Positions 43,837-55,210 of a DNA stretch of 64,000 nt are shown piece after piece. Every line of letters begins with the position of its first letter. The first letter of the stretch is position 1. Under the pieces are notes generated by a model that was given only the letters and a program-made list of their open reading frames with translations, was not told the DNA's origin and made no database searches. Location: contig JAGFNK010000047.1 in assembly GCA_025769875.1 (NCBI GenBank), forward strand, positions 62,001 to 126,000, written 5' to 3'. The DNA comes from Russula earlei (taxonomy: Eukaryota; Basidiomycota; Agaricomycetes; Russulales; Russulaceae). The position numbers and the translations under genes were made by a program.

Positions 43837-45995
43837 ATGGCTTCCATCATCAAGCTCAACGCCAATGAACATCCCATTAAATCGGTGACCGTCTTCAAGT
43901 CAAACAAGGCGGAAGTCGTTCGCATTTTCAAGGTGTCCCTCAAGGTGAGTCCTTGCAGTGCTCGAAACTACGGACACATCGCTTACTGTCATTCTCTCTT
44001 TCCTCAGGAAGGGCAGAGTAAAATCCAGATTCGTCGTCTTTCAAGTTCAATCGACACCGAATCCGCCCGCGTCACGGGTCTTGGTGACGCCCAGCTGTTC
44101 GATGTAGTTTGCTCGATAGGTACCGGCTTCGAGGAGATCGACACGGCGAGCACCGCAGAGGCCGTTCGCAAGCTCAAATCAAAGAAAGATGTGCTTGTCA
44201 AGGACTTGGACACCATCAACGATGTCTCCGAAACAATGATGAATTATGCCAAGTCTCTCTCCGGGGACAGTGTGCCCCCCAGGCAGGCGGAAAGGTTCTT
44301 TGAAAGCCTTTTGTCCCGCTCCAACGCTACTGCGACCGTCCGTGCCGAATTGGAAGAAGGAATTCTTCAGCTTTCGCGCCAGATCGAGGTGTTGTCGTCT
44401 GCAGAACCGCAAAAGCAAGGAAATGCCGGCGGAGAGGTAACAGTGGTCATCATGGCCAAGCAGGCAACCGATATCGAGCTCAGGTTGACTTATCGTAAGT
44501 CATTATCCATCAGTGGTTTTCGAATATTGTCATTCTTAATTGCTCTCCTCCCTCTTTCCTAGTTGTCCGAAATGCAACATGGGCTGCGGCCTACGAGCTA
44601 CACGCAACTACGGAATCCGGCGTTCCCGCGCCATCCGTGTCCTTACATTATCGTGCCCGCATCGCACAATGCACAGGCGAAGATTGGGCAAACGTGAAGC
44701 TCACACTGAGCACTGGCGACATGAACCTTTCCAATCAGACCATTCCCGTTCTTAGTCCTACGAAGATTCGGCCCCCTCGTTCACTCTTTTTCGGGGGAGG
44801 TGGGCATCCACAGCAACTGCATCGCAAGGCGAACGCATTTGGTCAGGCCAACGTTGTGCCGGTCTCCACGTTCGGACAACCGAATGTTTTCCCTCAAGCC
44901 ACCGGATTTGCAGGTTATGTGCCGCCCCCTGCTCCACAACAAGCCCAACAATTCATGCAAGTGCAGCAGCAAAGCGCCGCATTCGGAGGCCCTCCTGTTC
45001 CAGGTGGCGCATTTGGAAGTGCTCCGCAACCGCCGCCGCCGCCGCCACCGCCTGGGACTATGCCCATACAGCGTCGGGAACGCGTGTCTGTACCCGTCGA
45101 CGAGTGGCAAATCGACGATTTCAACGCGGAGGAAGACACCGCCGAGGAGGCGACGACCACCATCGGAGAGCCCACGTCCGTCGTGCACGAGAGCCCGCTC
45201 GCGCTGACGTACCACGTCGAGGGCGCGTCGGGCGTGCCGAGCGACGGCGTGCCGCACCAGGTGTCCATCGCCGTGCTTCCCTTCGACGCGAAGATCCAAC
45301 ACGTGACGGTCCCCAAGGTGCGACCCGTGGCGTACCTGCAGGCGACGGTGAAGAACACGAGCGACTACCGCCTGCTGCCGGGCGCCGTGCACGCCTTTGT
45401 GGACGACTCGTTCGTGTCCAAGACGTCCATCGACGGCGACGTCGCGCCGGGCGACCTGTTTAGCTGCACGCTCGGCGCGGACCCGGCCACGCGCATACGA
45501 TACTCGCGCACCGCGAAGCGTGCCGACGACGACGGCGACGACGGCGACGGTCACCACGGCGGCGCGGCGCGCTCCCGCAGCGCGTTCTCGGAGCAGTGGG
45601 CCACCACGACGTACCGCAGCCGCACGACGGTGACGAACCGGCACCCGTTCGCGCTCCGCGCCCTCGTGCTCCGCGACGGCGTGCCCGTGTCCGACGACGA
45701 GAAGCGCGTCAGCGTCGTTCTGCGCCGCCCCGTGGGCCTCGCGGAGCTCGAGCAAGGGAAGGAGCTCAAGGTCGGTCGGGAGGACGGCAAGGGCGAAGGT
45801 GAAGGCGAGGGCGAGAGCGAGGGCGAGGGCGAGAAGCGGACGGTGCGCTGGAGCAAGGCCGTGGACGGGAAGGGAGGGAAAAAGATAGGTCTCTTTGAGT
45901 GGGTGTTTGAGGTCGGGGCGGGCGAGGAGGTCACGATCGAAACGGAATGGGACGTCAAGGCCCCCGTCTCGCTCAAGTGGATCGAGAGTGCTTGA
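43837..45995 (+). CDS. DUF4140/DUF4139 (mucoidy-inhibitor-A-like) protein
   Basis: Exons 43837-43944, 44008-44494 and 44563-45995; introns 63 and 68 bp. Starts MASIIKLNANEHPIKSVTVF; ends VSLKWIESA. About 675 residues. The N-terminal DUF4140 part has the typical edge strand followed by KAEVVRIFKVSLKEGQSKIQI and the IDTESARVTGLG turn. A coiled helix pair (AEAVRKLKSKKDVLVKDLD, ELEEGILQLSRQIEVL) leads into DUF4139, recognised by TYLVRNATWAAAYELHA, SLHYRARIAQCTGEDW, VKLTLSTGD and the final FEWVFEVGAGEEVTIETEWDVKAPV. A Pro/Gln-rich, low-complexity insert (about residues 285-375) and an acidic Glu/Gly repeat near the end are lineage-specific. Biochemical function unknown. The G+C content of the last exon is very high. 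It converges on the kinase gene, with 165 bp between stops. Confidence 0.85.
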
Positions 45996-46160
45996 TTTGG
46001 CTCGGAGGGTGGAGAGCAGCTTTTGCCGTGTAATAAAATATCATGCATCATGCGATAACTACATATATACAATGCACATCATGGGATGTCTTCTCGCGAT
46101 TGAATGGGATGGATGTGGCTGGCACAACACAAAACAAAAAAAAAAAAAACGAGATCGTAC

Positions 46161-48667
46161 TTACCGTCCCCAAGTGAATGCTCTCAAGGCAACAACATGT
46201 GTGAGGCCAAACCCCAGGTTCAAAGCGACGTTGTCCGACAACGAATCGACGATACTCAGCCCGGCAAGCATCGATAGCGCCCATAGCGGCAAAGCATCAC
46301 TGTTGAAGCAAAGCGACGCGACCTTGAGTCCAAGGACGCCCGACTTGAACACGCGCAACACCAGAGCCGTATTAGGAAGCCGCCGCGGAGGCAGAGGCAG
46401 GAACCACCACGCGCTCCGGTGCCACATCACAGGCGATCTCAATCGCATCCTCTCTCCCGATTTTGCGGCTTGTGTCGCCGGGCGGCTGCTCGGCGTAGAA
46501 GGCGGAGATGGGAGCTGAGGCAGCGGAGGCGATGAGGGAGGCGACAACGTTGCGTGTCCGCGAAGCGCCGGGATCCACGATGCGGCGGAGGCGGCATCTG
46601 ACGCCCGTGCCGTCATGGGAGTCAAGGCGTCCGAGACGCTCGATTTCGGCGAAATAGGGTTGAACTGCGGATCGGCCGTGAGACACTCTCCGCCTGCAAC
46701 GTGTGTGACGACCGACAGCGCTCACCTTGCCGAGGTGTAAAGCGGCGAGGACCTTCTCGCAGGACGGCCGCGCAGATGGCAAAACGTTCAAAAGGCTCTC
46801 AAGCAGCACGAGATAAGAACGCGGTAACCTCCGTGATGTGAACAAGGTCTCCAGACGTGCACTGCTCTTAAACCCGGCGTACGACGACACCTCCCGTTCC
46901 AGCCGATCCATGTCGTCGTCCTTTCCACCGTCCTCGTGAAATGGGACGGTATCGGAGCCATCAATTCCGGGACGGTCGCTACCCGACGCCCAGCGGTACG
47001 GGAGACGAAAGAAGATGAGCATGTGTAGGATCATGCCAAGGGACCACATATCCGACTTTGAGTCCGTCGGAGTGAAGGTGCGGTTAGGCGGGACGGGAAG
47101 CGATTCTGGAGAACTATACTCGAGGCTACGTGACGACGTCAGCGAAGGGCACAAGCATGCGACGGCTGAGGAACTGACGTTCCCGTGTTGCCGCTTCTTG
47201 CACCGGGCGTTTGCATCATGTCGCGGGACGTACCAAAGTCAGAGAGCATCGCACGTGGACTGCATGGCCATCAGTAGCCGAAAAACGGATGAGAGTAGGC
47301 GTACATAAGAGTGCCTTCATCCCAGGTGAGAAGAACGTTTCCTGGCTTCAGGTCAAGATGTAGGATGCTCTTGTCATGCTGCAATCGGGACAATCAACTC
47401 CTGTCATTCCGATCGAGGGAGGCCGCACCAAAAAACCGAGCCCAGCGGCGACGCCACCAAAAATACCAAGCAGCTCCTCAGCACTGAGCATATGCACAGC
47501 TGTCCATGTGTTGCCGTTGTTGTTGAGTTTCGCACGGAGAGTCGGCTTTTCATCAGGTGAGGCACGTTGCATGGCGCGGAAGGCGCGGATGCGAGCTGAG
47601 CGAGAATATATATCAGAGGACGCCTCGCCGTCATGCGTAGAGGTATTATTAGAAGTGGGATGTGGTTGATGCGTCGGACGGCCGAGTCGCGCGTCGATGT
47701 AATCGTGAAGTGAGCCCCCTTCGGCCCATTGCATCAAGACGCTGTTGAGCCCTGATTAGAGTCATATATCCAAGTGCAAAGGAGGGACGTACTGTAACGT
47801 GGGAATCCTTGGCCCAAAGCTGGAGAATTGACACGTTTCGAGCCACGCATGATGATAAGTGATGATGTTGGGATGGCGCAACGTTTCGAGCAGGTGAACC
47901 TCGCGCAATATGTTCAAGAGGTAGGACGCAGATTGACCGACGGCTATCTTTTTGACAGCAAATCGGCCTGCATACGAAGAGACGTTAGCTGATTCTCAGG
48001 GCCGATCAAAGGGACACATTACCGAGAGAATTGCCATTGAGGACATGCTTCCGTTTGCTGATCAGTCCGAATGAAATCAGTTGGGCGTTGTAGGCCGTAC
48101 CTGACATAGAAACACGCTGCCATTTGCACCCATACCCAAGCGCGCTTCCTCCTGGAAAAAGGCTTTAAAGTAGCCTTCTGCCATGGACTCGGGAGTAAAG
48201 ATATTGTCATCGACATCGACCCCAGCGGGCGATGGTGGTCGGGTATTCGTCTGAGACGGCAGCACAGATGGACTGGGGTGAAAAGGGGGGGAGGGAGGTC
48301 GGCTGGCACTGTCATTGGCGACTTGAAGAAGCTGGAAATAATTTGATACGCGAGGCCCAGAGACATCCTCAAAGCGATCTAGATTCGGAAATAAAGAATC
48401 ATTGTCATGACCGCTAGGGTGAACATCTCCACCACGCCCTGCGCGACCTGTCTGCAAAGGGTGGGAGCAGTAGGGACAGAGACGAGGGACGGATGGCTTA
48501 AGAGTTGAGGCATGGGATGAGCGGTGAATGGTAAGGGCGTGTGAAGTGGGGTTGTAAAGAACCACCTGGTTTGATGCGTGAAGGATTGGGCGCCAGGAGG
48601 TTTCCCTGTCTTGAGAAGGAGTCAGAGCAGAATTTTCAGAGGGTTGTTGATTCATAGACTCGGACAA
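46161..48667 (-). CDS. IKS1-type serine/threonine protein kinase with C-terminal membrane segment
   Basis: Start MSESMNQQPSENS at 48667 (a second Met four codons on is also possible). The N terminus has VVLYNPTSHAL and LCPYCSHPL, typical of the yeast Iks1 family, then RVSNYFQLLQ and MAEGYFKAFFQEEARLGMG. Kinase landmarks across the exons: G-loop GMGANGSVFLCQ; FAVKKIAVG; LREVHLLETLRHPNIITYHH; VLMQWAEGGSLHDYI; HDKSILHLDLKPGNVLLTWD (HLD in place of HRD); MLSDFGTSRDM; GTLEYSSPES; SKSDMWSLGMILHMLIFFRLPY. Then come a Ser/Pro-rich stretch and hydrophobic segments (LGLKVASLCF, LPLWALSMLAGLSIVDS, ALNLGFGLTHVVALRAF), ending TWGR at 46161. The switch into the final frame near 46700-46735 needs a splice I cannot fully fix: GT donor phase does not fit, a GC-AG intron would. 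Activity is likely. Confidence 0.82.
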
Positions 48668-48704
48668 ACGCTACGCCCTCGCTTGAGCCAGGCCAAATCA
48701 ATAA

Positions 48705-49572
48705 ATGAAGCAGCCCTGCCGAGCGGTGCGGTCCGGCCCGGAAACAAGGCGGGCCATGTGGTGTTGCCGACGGCCTGCACGCTTTGCTTTACGTTTACGC
48801 CCTCCCCCTCAACACCCACAACCGCCAGTGCCCCCACATTCGTTGCGGCTCCGGGACCAGGTAAAGAACGTGCTCCAGACAAGGGTAAAGTCAAGTCAAT
48901 GTCTACAACCGCGCCCCCAACCACAACCGGAACTGCCGCCTGCAACCGGGTCCTCCACCACACGTTCCACGCTAAGCATTCCCCAGTCCGCCCCCGCCGG
49001 GCTGCTCACCATCACACAACCCCCGCAAACGACCATCGCCTTCTTTAAAATTGCGCCGTCTCAGCCCATCAGCTTTGCGTGGAACTTCTCATACGTCCTG
49101 TCCACACCCGCCTCCCTCACTGTCTCGGCTATTTGTGAAAACGGAAACACATATCCTGTGGGGCCGACGGACGGCAAAATTCCCGGCACCGCTACCAACG
49201 TTGTGTGGGACGTATATAGCTGGCAGCAGAACAACCCGAACAGTCCCCCTTGCTCAAGCTACTTACACCCTTGAGATTTTTGATGAGCGCGGGCCAGGTT
49301 CCGCGCGGGCCCCTGGTCTTCTCCAGCCGAACAATGCGCTGAGGTTTGCGCTATATACACCACAATCATATACCCCGATTGCTTCTGGTGAGCGGCCTTG
49401 AATTTGCACTTTCTGAACGTATCGGATCTTACCTATTCGGGCAGGTTGGCAGTGCACGACTTGCAAGAGCGGCGCTCTTCCAACCGCGCACCCCGCCTTT
49501 TTCTGCATCTGCCTAACCATTTTCGTCATGTTTGCTTCCGGGTTTGCGATCCTTCGCAACGCTGCTCGTTAG
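48705..49572 (+). pseudogene. DUF7137-like anchored surface protein, frameshifted
   Basis: Conserved core: SIPQSAPAGLLTITQPPQT, FFKIAPSQPISFAWNFSYVL, ASLTVSAICENGNTYPVGPT, IPGTATNVVWDVYSWQQNN; then, one base out of phase, LAQATYTLEIFDERGPG and LRFALYTPQSYTPIASG. After an intron near 49388-49442 come WQCTTCKSGALPTAHPAF and a hydrophobic tail ending AILRNAAR (stop 49570-49572). This is the fungal DUF7137 pattern: a secreted domain with a C-terminal membrane helix. The break lies in a run of five C (about 49246-49250, after NNPNS); four C would keep the frame. No convincing signal peptide is seen upstream: the open frame back to 48705 is Arg/Pro-rich and only about 40 bp separate it from the kinase gene. 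So it is 5'-incomplete and frameshifted, unless the sequence has an error. Confidence 0.65.
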
Positions 49573-51134
49573 GCAGATGAGTCGGACCCCCTCTCGTACT
49601 CATCTCTGTGCTCGGGCTATCATTGACTTTGACTTTTTATACACCCTCCCCAATCGCTTACCTACCTACCCTGCATGAACGCACTACATTTGGCGCATGT
49701 CGCTCTTTGCATCAACAATTCTTACGAACAATCAATTTGCATAATCACATATGAATTTAGTAGGATCTGATGAACTACGAGATTGCCTCGTACCTATCTC
49801 GCTTCCATTCTAGCCAGCCTCGTGAGACTGCCCACCACGACGACAGTTTACAGACAGGGAAAACTTTACACATCTGGGACGCTTCGACTGTAGTAGTGAA
49901 GTTGTAGGTAGGAACAAAGAGAGACCATTCTACGGCCCCCCGAAGCTGCAATGGATCAGAGATCTCGAACGCGTACGGAATTCGCAGGGAGGGTGCCCAG
50001 CTTTGAGGGATTACAGTCTCCAGAGTACCCGAAACCGACGGCACCCGTGGTTGAGACACGACGGGTCTTGAACGTGAACTCCCATCTATGAATGAGTGGG
50101 ACGTCAAATTCATGCATCGTAACGCACCCTACTCGAGATGAGTTCTTACAGGGGATACGGGCCATTCGGGGATCCGAGTCCAAATGATTCAGCCACTCAT
50201 TCATTTATCCTGATGCAACCCTGTGGCCCATCAATCAGTCCAGGCAAATGAGCGTAGAATATCAAGATCACCTTTTCGACTTGTGACACTGATCTCGACA
50301 ACCTTTTTTTGCCAACCAACCGCGCATTTGCCACCGTTACCTAACCGGGCATCAAACGCATGTCACGCTGGCGTTCCCGGCCCCGGCTGTTGCTCTCTCA
50401 CCTCTTCGTTTCCTACATTTTCTCTCCCCACCAATATCAATCTCGGCGCTCGGCTCAGCCAAAGCCTCGCTTTGAGGTTTCACCCATGTGACGGACGGGA
50501 AAGCGAAGCATCGCTCAGGGCGTCATGCTATCTACGTCACGGTGCAGTGACAGATGGTAATCGTGGCTTGATTGCTATCTCCATGTGGGAGTCAGTTCCC
50601 ACTCACCAAGTGGATCCGATGGGCAAAAAAAAAGGGACAGACACCGGATGGACTGACAGATTTATCGGAGGGGTATTAAATAGGGCCCTTGTCAGGTTCA
50701 TCATACCGTACTTCCTTTCCTTGCTCTTACAACCCTCACGTGGCCCGCCCGGTTCCCGACTTCCGAGCGCGGAGAAATGATGATTCAGGGTATTGCCTCT
50801 TTGTCCGTTGATATCTCACCGCTCATCGCTCATCCATGCCGATGCAGTTCTTTAAAAATCCCCATGCGTGTCTTCGCGCAAGCTGACCGCCCGCACTCGC
50901 GCCCCTGTGGTTATTCGTGACTCTCGATCATCACGCTGCATTAAGGTCGTGAACGCAACTCGGTGCTATCAATCTTCAACGTGCAGTGCGGTCAATTTGC
51001 TGTGCATCGCCTTTGCCGCCGTTTCATGATCCCATCTACACACACTTTACTCCCTCTTGAATCTCGACCCCCCGCGTCTTTCCTCGTTTCACATATATCT
51101 CTTTTTCGACATCGTTTTCCCCACGCACCTCCCC
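49573..51134. other. 1.5-kb intergenic region
   Basis: CpG-containing unique DNA. A minus frame at 49775-50204 (with HRWEFTFKTRRVSTTGAVGFG in one phase) and a plus frame at 50223-50780 are open, but neither has a recognised domain or splice context. 50800-51130 is a C/T-rich leader just before the next gene. Confidence 0.4.
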
Positions 51135-52322
51135 ATGTCCCTCTCAGTCTCCTCATTTCCTGGCGCACCGCAGAAGCTCGCGCATCACAAGCCGTGGTTC
51201 GAGACACCCGCTCCCGAAAGCAGGCGAGGATTCTTCGGCACCCGTCTCAGCCTTCCTTCCGTAGACATCCTGAAGGGCATTCGGAGACTCGCAAAGACAC
51301 ACTTGAAGGAGGGCGTCATTCGTCATCCTGTAAGCGTCCCACCCTCTCGATCCCATCGCACTCCGTCCCTCTCTCGATCTTCTGTTCGACCTTCAAGTAT
51401 AGTGTTGGACATTATCTCCGTCCCTCACGATGATGAATCGTCCCCCTCTGCAAGAAGCAGCTACGACACTTCCTCTCTAGATCCCATCATCGAGCTTTCC
51501 TCCTCGCCGCCCCTCAGTCCAGCGGCGCCTTCAAGTCCGGAGCTCATCTCCGTATCACTTACGACAGAACCTGTCAAGACTCTACACAATCTATGCCCGC
51601 GGCATTCGATCGATGAATGCGCACATGTCGCAGAAAATAATTTACTGCCAGCGCATGAAACTGATCTGGTAGTTGGCAAGCCGGAGTTTCATGACTTTCA
51701 ATCTCACGCCCTCTCCCTCACAAACATGCACAATCACGTGACCACATTTTCCGAGTTTCATCCCACTCGGGCTAGCGATTTGCATTCGCCAAGGATGCAG
51801 TCGTTCCCCGCGCCATCCATGATGGATCATCCTGACGCGGGTTCCGTCTCTACAGGAGTTGAAATTACGACGATGGAGAAGGTGCCGCCAAGTCGTCCAC
51901 GCTACAATTCGGAGACTGCGGTCGACGCGGTGCACAGGCCTCAGGCTGGCACCTCGCTCGATGGCGATTCTTCGGAGGGAAGGGGTAGAGGCCAGAACCA
52001 GACGCGACGTCTTCCCCCCAGCATCGTCGTTACCTCCGCCCTCCAGAGCCGGCCCCAAGAGCGCCGACGCGAGAGGGGGATCAGACGCACCCTCTCCGCC
52101 TCGTCGTCCTGCAAGAGCAGCGCGGGCAGGTCCAAGTCGGAATCGCCACCTTCCAACCCCCCCGTCTCGGTCCCGCCGCTCCTCAGCGCGCACATGCTCC
52201 GCATGCGTTCCGGCTCCCGCCTATCCTCCACTCCTCTCTTGCGCGGCTTTCGATCGGCTCGCCCGGCCACCATGCCGCAACTGTCCGCCCCGAAGGCCAC
52301 CACCGCCTCGGCACCGAGATAG
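51135..52322 (+). CDS. Ser/Pro-rich hypothetical protein
   Basis: Single exon of 395 codons from MSLSVSSFPGAPQKLAHH to KATTASAPR. An in-frame ATG 78 bp upstream exists, but the extra residues are hydrophobic and untypical, and the chosen ATG follows a C/T-rich leader (CACGCACCTCCCC). No domain is recognised. Visible: a short conserved-looking N terminus (HKPWFETPAPESRRGFFGTR, PSVDILKGIRRLAKTH); long disordered Ser/Pro runs (SSPPLSPAAPSSPELIS); and a basic Arg/Ser-rich C-terminal third (RRRERGIRRTLSAS, SSAGRSKSESPPSN). This suggests an intrinsically disordered, perhaps phosphorylated regulator. The composition and codon bias match neighbouring genes, so it is probably expressed. Confidence 0.65.
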   Translation: MSLSVSSFPGAPQKLAHHKPWFETPAPESRRGFFGTRLSLPSVDILKGIRRLAKTHLKEGVIRHPVSVPPSRSHRTPSLSRSSVRPSSIVLDIISVPHDDESSPSARSSYDTSSLDPIIELSSSPPLSPAAPSSPELISVSLTTEPVKTLHNLCPRHSIDECAHVAENNLLPAHETDLVVGKPEFHDFQSHALSLTNMHNHVTTFSEFHPTRASDLHSPRMQSFPAPSMMDHPDAGSVSTGVEITTMEKVPPSRPRYNSETAVDAVHRPQAGTSLDGDSSEGRGRGQNQTRRLPPSIVVTSALQSRPQERRRERGIRRTLSASSSCKSSAGRSKSESPPSNPPVSVPPLLSAHMLRMRSGSRLSSTPLLRGFRSARPATMPQLSAPKATTASAPR

Positions 52323-53289
52323 TCGCCTGCCTGAGCGAGCGAGCGGCGGGACCCGCGTCGGGTTCATCGCCACTCTCGGATTTCCCTAGAACGAAGCCGG
52401 CAGTCCCTTGATTGGCTACGGTCGCGGCATTCGAGTCGCTTTTTTTTTTTCTTTCTTTCTTTCTTTTTTTTTTTGAGACTCGTTGGGGCCCTTTTGTCTT
52501 GGGAGGAGGGTTGTTTATTTATTATTTCTTTTAGCGTACCATTCCTCGCACGTCTTACCTACTCGACATTAATGCCACCACCTTCGTAAACATGCTGTAT
52601 ATTTATGCAACGCCTATCAAAATGTTCTATGGACACACGGTTGGTCAGTCCATCAATGCATCACGCATCGTCGAATCATTCGATCGCCTTGACTTGCTCG
52701 CTCGGTTATTTGCTCAATCACGCCGGAAACGCAGTGTCGAACATCACCTCAGTAACATATCCACATCATCTCTTTTGTTTGTCTATTTTTGTAGAAATGG
52801 CATTGTAAGTGACCAATGTGGTGCCTTGATAGGGTTGGGCTTGGATATTAATTCATAGTGATGCGTTGCGTCCTCGTGGATGCAGGATCTCCCCTGCCTT
52901 CTGTGTGAGATGGTGCAACATCAAATATTGTTCATTTGCCAGATTTGCAAAGCACCGTCAGGGCACGGTGACAGCACGATGAAATCGATCCCGGATCGTG
53001 ACCGCGGAGCGACAGGCGTGGGACGTGGGGACGTTTATGGGACTTCGACTTCTCCATCTCCACGGTGTATATATAAACTACGCTTTCAGTAGAACAAGAA
53101 CGGCCCCGGGTTCGGTTCGTGGTAGTATGGTAAATCATCGGCTGGGTGGACCTGGTCTCGGAATCACAAAGACAAAGTCCCCCTTTTTTTTTTGAACCCG
53201 AAGCAGAGTGTAATGGGGCCGATCACATCCGGATCTCCGGTCAACCGCTTTCGCAATGACAAACAATGAGCTAACAATGAGCTGGATAT
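52323..53289. other. 3' flank with polypyrimidine tract
   Basis: 52441-52473 is a T-rich tract with four CTTT units. The rest is unique DNA without a supported gene. A T run lies at about 53182-53194. Confidence 0.45.
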
Positions 53290-53339
53290 TTTGTCTGTCC
53301 AGAAACGGCATGATATGGAGTAGCAGACCTTGGGTACCT

Positions 53340-53700
53340 TTCAAGCGGTAAGTTAAAACGGCTGAAAAAGCGTTCCATGCTCGATGGTATGTTTCCTTCA
53401 GATTCACCAAGCCTTCCTTGACTATCCACAGCAACCAGAACGCGCACTGTATTTAGCAGGGCATCCCCCGAGCCGTCACGTGGTAAGGCGCAAGCGTTTT
53501 TTGGCCACTCATTTGCTGGAGTGACATCCGGTAGTAGTAGCCTTGTACTGACCGATGTTGATCAGCCCGCGGGCGTTGGTAACAAGATCGTTGGGTGAAG
53601 TGAGAACTCTAGGGCACATTGTTACGTGTTTGGGTCAAGGTTATGACGAGGGATGGCTAGAAGAAGTCGAAGTTATTGAGGGGGTTTCGGTGGCGTCCGA
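53340..53700 (-). pseudogene. coding remnant of unknown family
   Basis: On minus a frame reads DVTPANEWPKNACALPRDG, DALLNTVRVLVAVDSQGRLG and SSMERFFSRFNLPLE (about 53345-53520). A second segment upstream, at about 53560-53620, reads CPRVLTSPNDLVTNARGLIN. Composition and length look like real exons, but I find no start, no consistent splice set and no downstream end. I do not recognise the family. It could be a poorly modelled gene or a decayed one. Confidence 0.35.
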
Positions 53701-54004
53701 ACATGGCACTATGCATGGTAGCTTGACGACGCCATGATGTTGTGGTGTGTCTGCATCGGTGGAGAGGGGCCTCATTGGAGTTTGTCAACACAAAGGCGAG
53801 GATGTCTGACAAAAGTGATTTATTCTTGTGGCCACAAGGTTCGCCTACCCGTGGGAGTGGTAAGGTACTTGTCTATTCTCAATAGATAGCTGAGATAGCC
53901 AGGTGAGCCTCTGTGCTCCAACCTCTGCGTAAGCCCGGAGAAATTCGAGGAGATGAGGACAGCCGGACGTACCATAATTGCCTACCCCTCATTTGACCCA
54001 CATT

Positions 54005-54350
54005 CTACTCGACAGCCGCGATCGTAGATGGAGACGATTTTGAGACGACCTTGTGGCCTTCTCCATCTCCCGCTCCGACTCTGTACAGGAGGGCAGCGCT
54101 GCCCAGGCGGTGCTGGTCCCAGAGCCCCGTGGATGCGTAATATGGAGACGTTCGTCGCTGGAGAAGGTGTGTTCTCAAACGACTAAGAAAAGTAGGAAAA
54201 CACGTTTTTGTTCGTTTGGCAGGAGGGAATGAGAGAAAAAAGACTCACCTGAAAGCGATCCGCGATTCTCCCAGCATCTCCAAAGTGAGGAAGTAGCCCC
54301 TGCTTCAGCAGGTCAAATCGGACTCCTCTTTTGAATGTACTGTTGCATGA
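54005..54350 (-). pseudogene. C-terminal coding segment of an unrecognised protein
   Basis: Two exons on minus join cleanly across an intron (GTGAGT...TTCTTAG, about 54175-54250). The first contains STFKRGVRFDLLKQGLLP and GDAGRIADRFQ. The second contains SPYYASTGLWDQHRLGS and ALLYRVGAGDGEG, with a stop at 54005-54007. It reads as a genuine C terminus, but upstream exons are not visible beyond about 54360. Fragment or mis-read gene; function unknown. Confidence 0.4.
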
Positions 54351-54508
54351 CCGTGCTCCGAAGTGAGATAAAGGTGGACATCACAGTTGGGACAGTTCGG
54401 CCTCCTCATCGAGTTCTTGGAAGGTGAGTCACGTGGCCCTTAATCAGGAGCGAGCGATGCAATTCACCCGTTGGTTTCTTTCCACTGGACCTCATTCTTC
54501 TCAAAATC

Positions 54509-55210
54509 ATGGCATACGATTCCCTAGCAACTTACATCCTGGCGCTGCTGGAGTTGATGGGAAACCAAGACAGTTCTGTGGATAATCCGCCGCTCGGGCT
54601 TGCGAGACGCGCTGGAGCGACCTCTTCAACTTTCGACGTGCCAGCACTCAAACTCCTGCATGCTCTGATTGAGCACTCCCCATCTCCGGAAACGATGTCT
54701 AGAGAACTTATAGTAGAACTTGCAAAATGTGAAATTTCCGCTGTGAAGCAACTCGGTGATGCCCTTCTTCCTCTCTCAGTGATCATCTGTATTAAATCTA
54801 TCGTGACCAGTCGACGATCTTGACGGCGATCGCTCTGTCAGCCCGAATGACTGGGCGTCTATTGTGCACCAAGAGCTCAGACAGACTGCCGGGAATACCA
54901 CGTATCTCACCGCTCTTGCAAGTCATTAATACTTGTCCCACCTCATCGTAGTATGTAAGGCGCGATCCCCGCAATGGGCCTTGTCACTCAGAATACAGTG
55001 TCCTCCCAGTCAGAAATCCCGGTGGAAAAACAACTCTTGAAGAGAGTATTCATCCCACTCCCGACCTCAGACGTATAGAGGAGATCGAATCGTTGTTATC
55101 GTTAGCCATCGTTCATCGGAGTCCATCGGCTTTGAAAGTGTTGGAAGTGCAGCTGCAGAGTGCTGTGCAAATGGACAATTTGGACCACACATTCCTTTAC
55201 TTTCATTAAA
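54509..55210 (+). pseudogene. 5' part of an unrecognised helical protein, cut off at a repeat junction
   Basis: MAYDSLATYILALLELMGNQ starts at 54509 and continues with PALKLLHALIEHSPSPETMS and AKCEISAVKQLGDALLP. After a short intron near 54785-54822 it reads SVSPNDWASIVHQELRQTAG. After another it reads NPGGKTTLEESIHPTPDLRR and IEEIESLLSLAIVHRSPSA, with a TAA at about 55207. The splice phase of the second intron does not fit exactly. All pieces are amphipathic helices. CpG-poor repeat DNA starts straight after the stop, so the gene was probably truncated by repeat insertion. Confidence 0.45.

Noticed and set aside
44781..45755. 324-codon Arg/His-rich frame on minus
   Set aside because: It is the antisense of the well-supported, very G+C-rich DUF4139 exon.
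50223..50780. 185-codon plus frame
   Set aside because: No domain, no conserved start context and no splice structure; it lies in the leader region of the next gene.
51642..52193. 183-codon minus frame
   Set aside because: Antisense shadow of the Ser/Pro-rich gene at 51135-52322; no family match.
53090..53150. GGGTTCGGTTCG-like sequence suggesting a tRNA
   Set aside because: No cloverleaf with a matching acceptor stem is visible on either strand.
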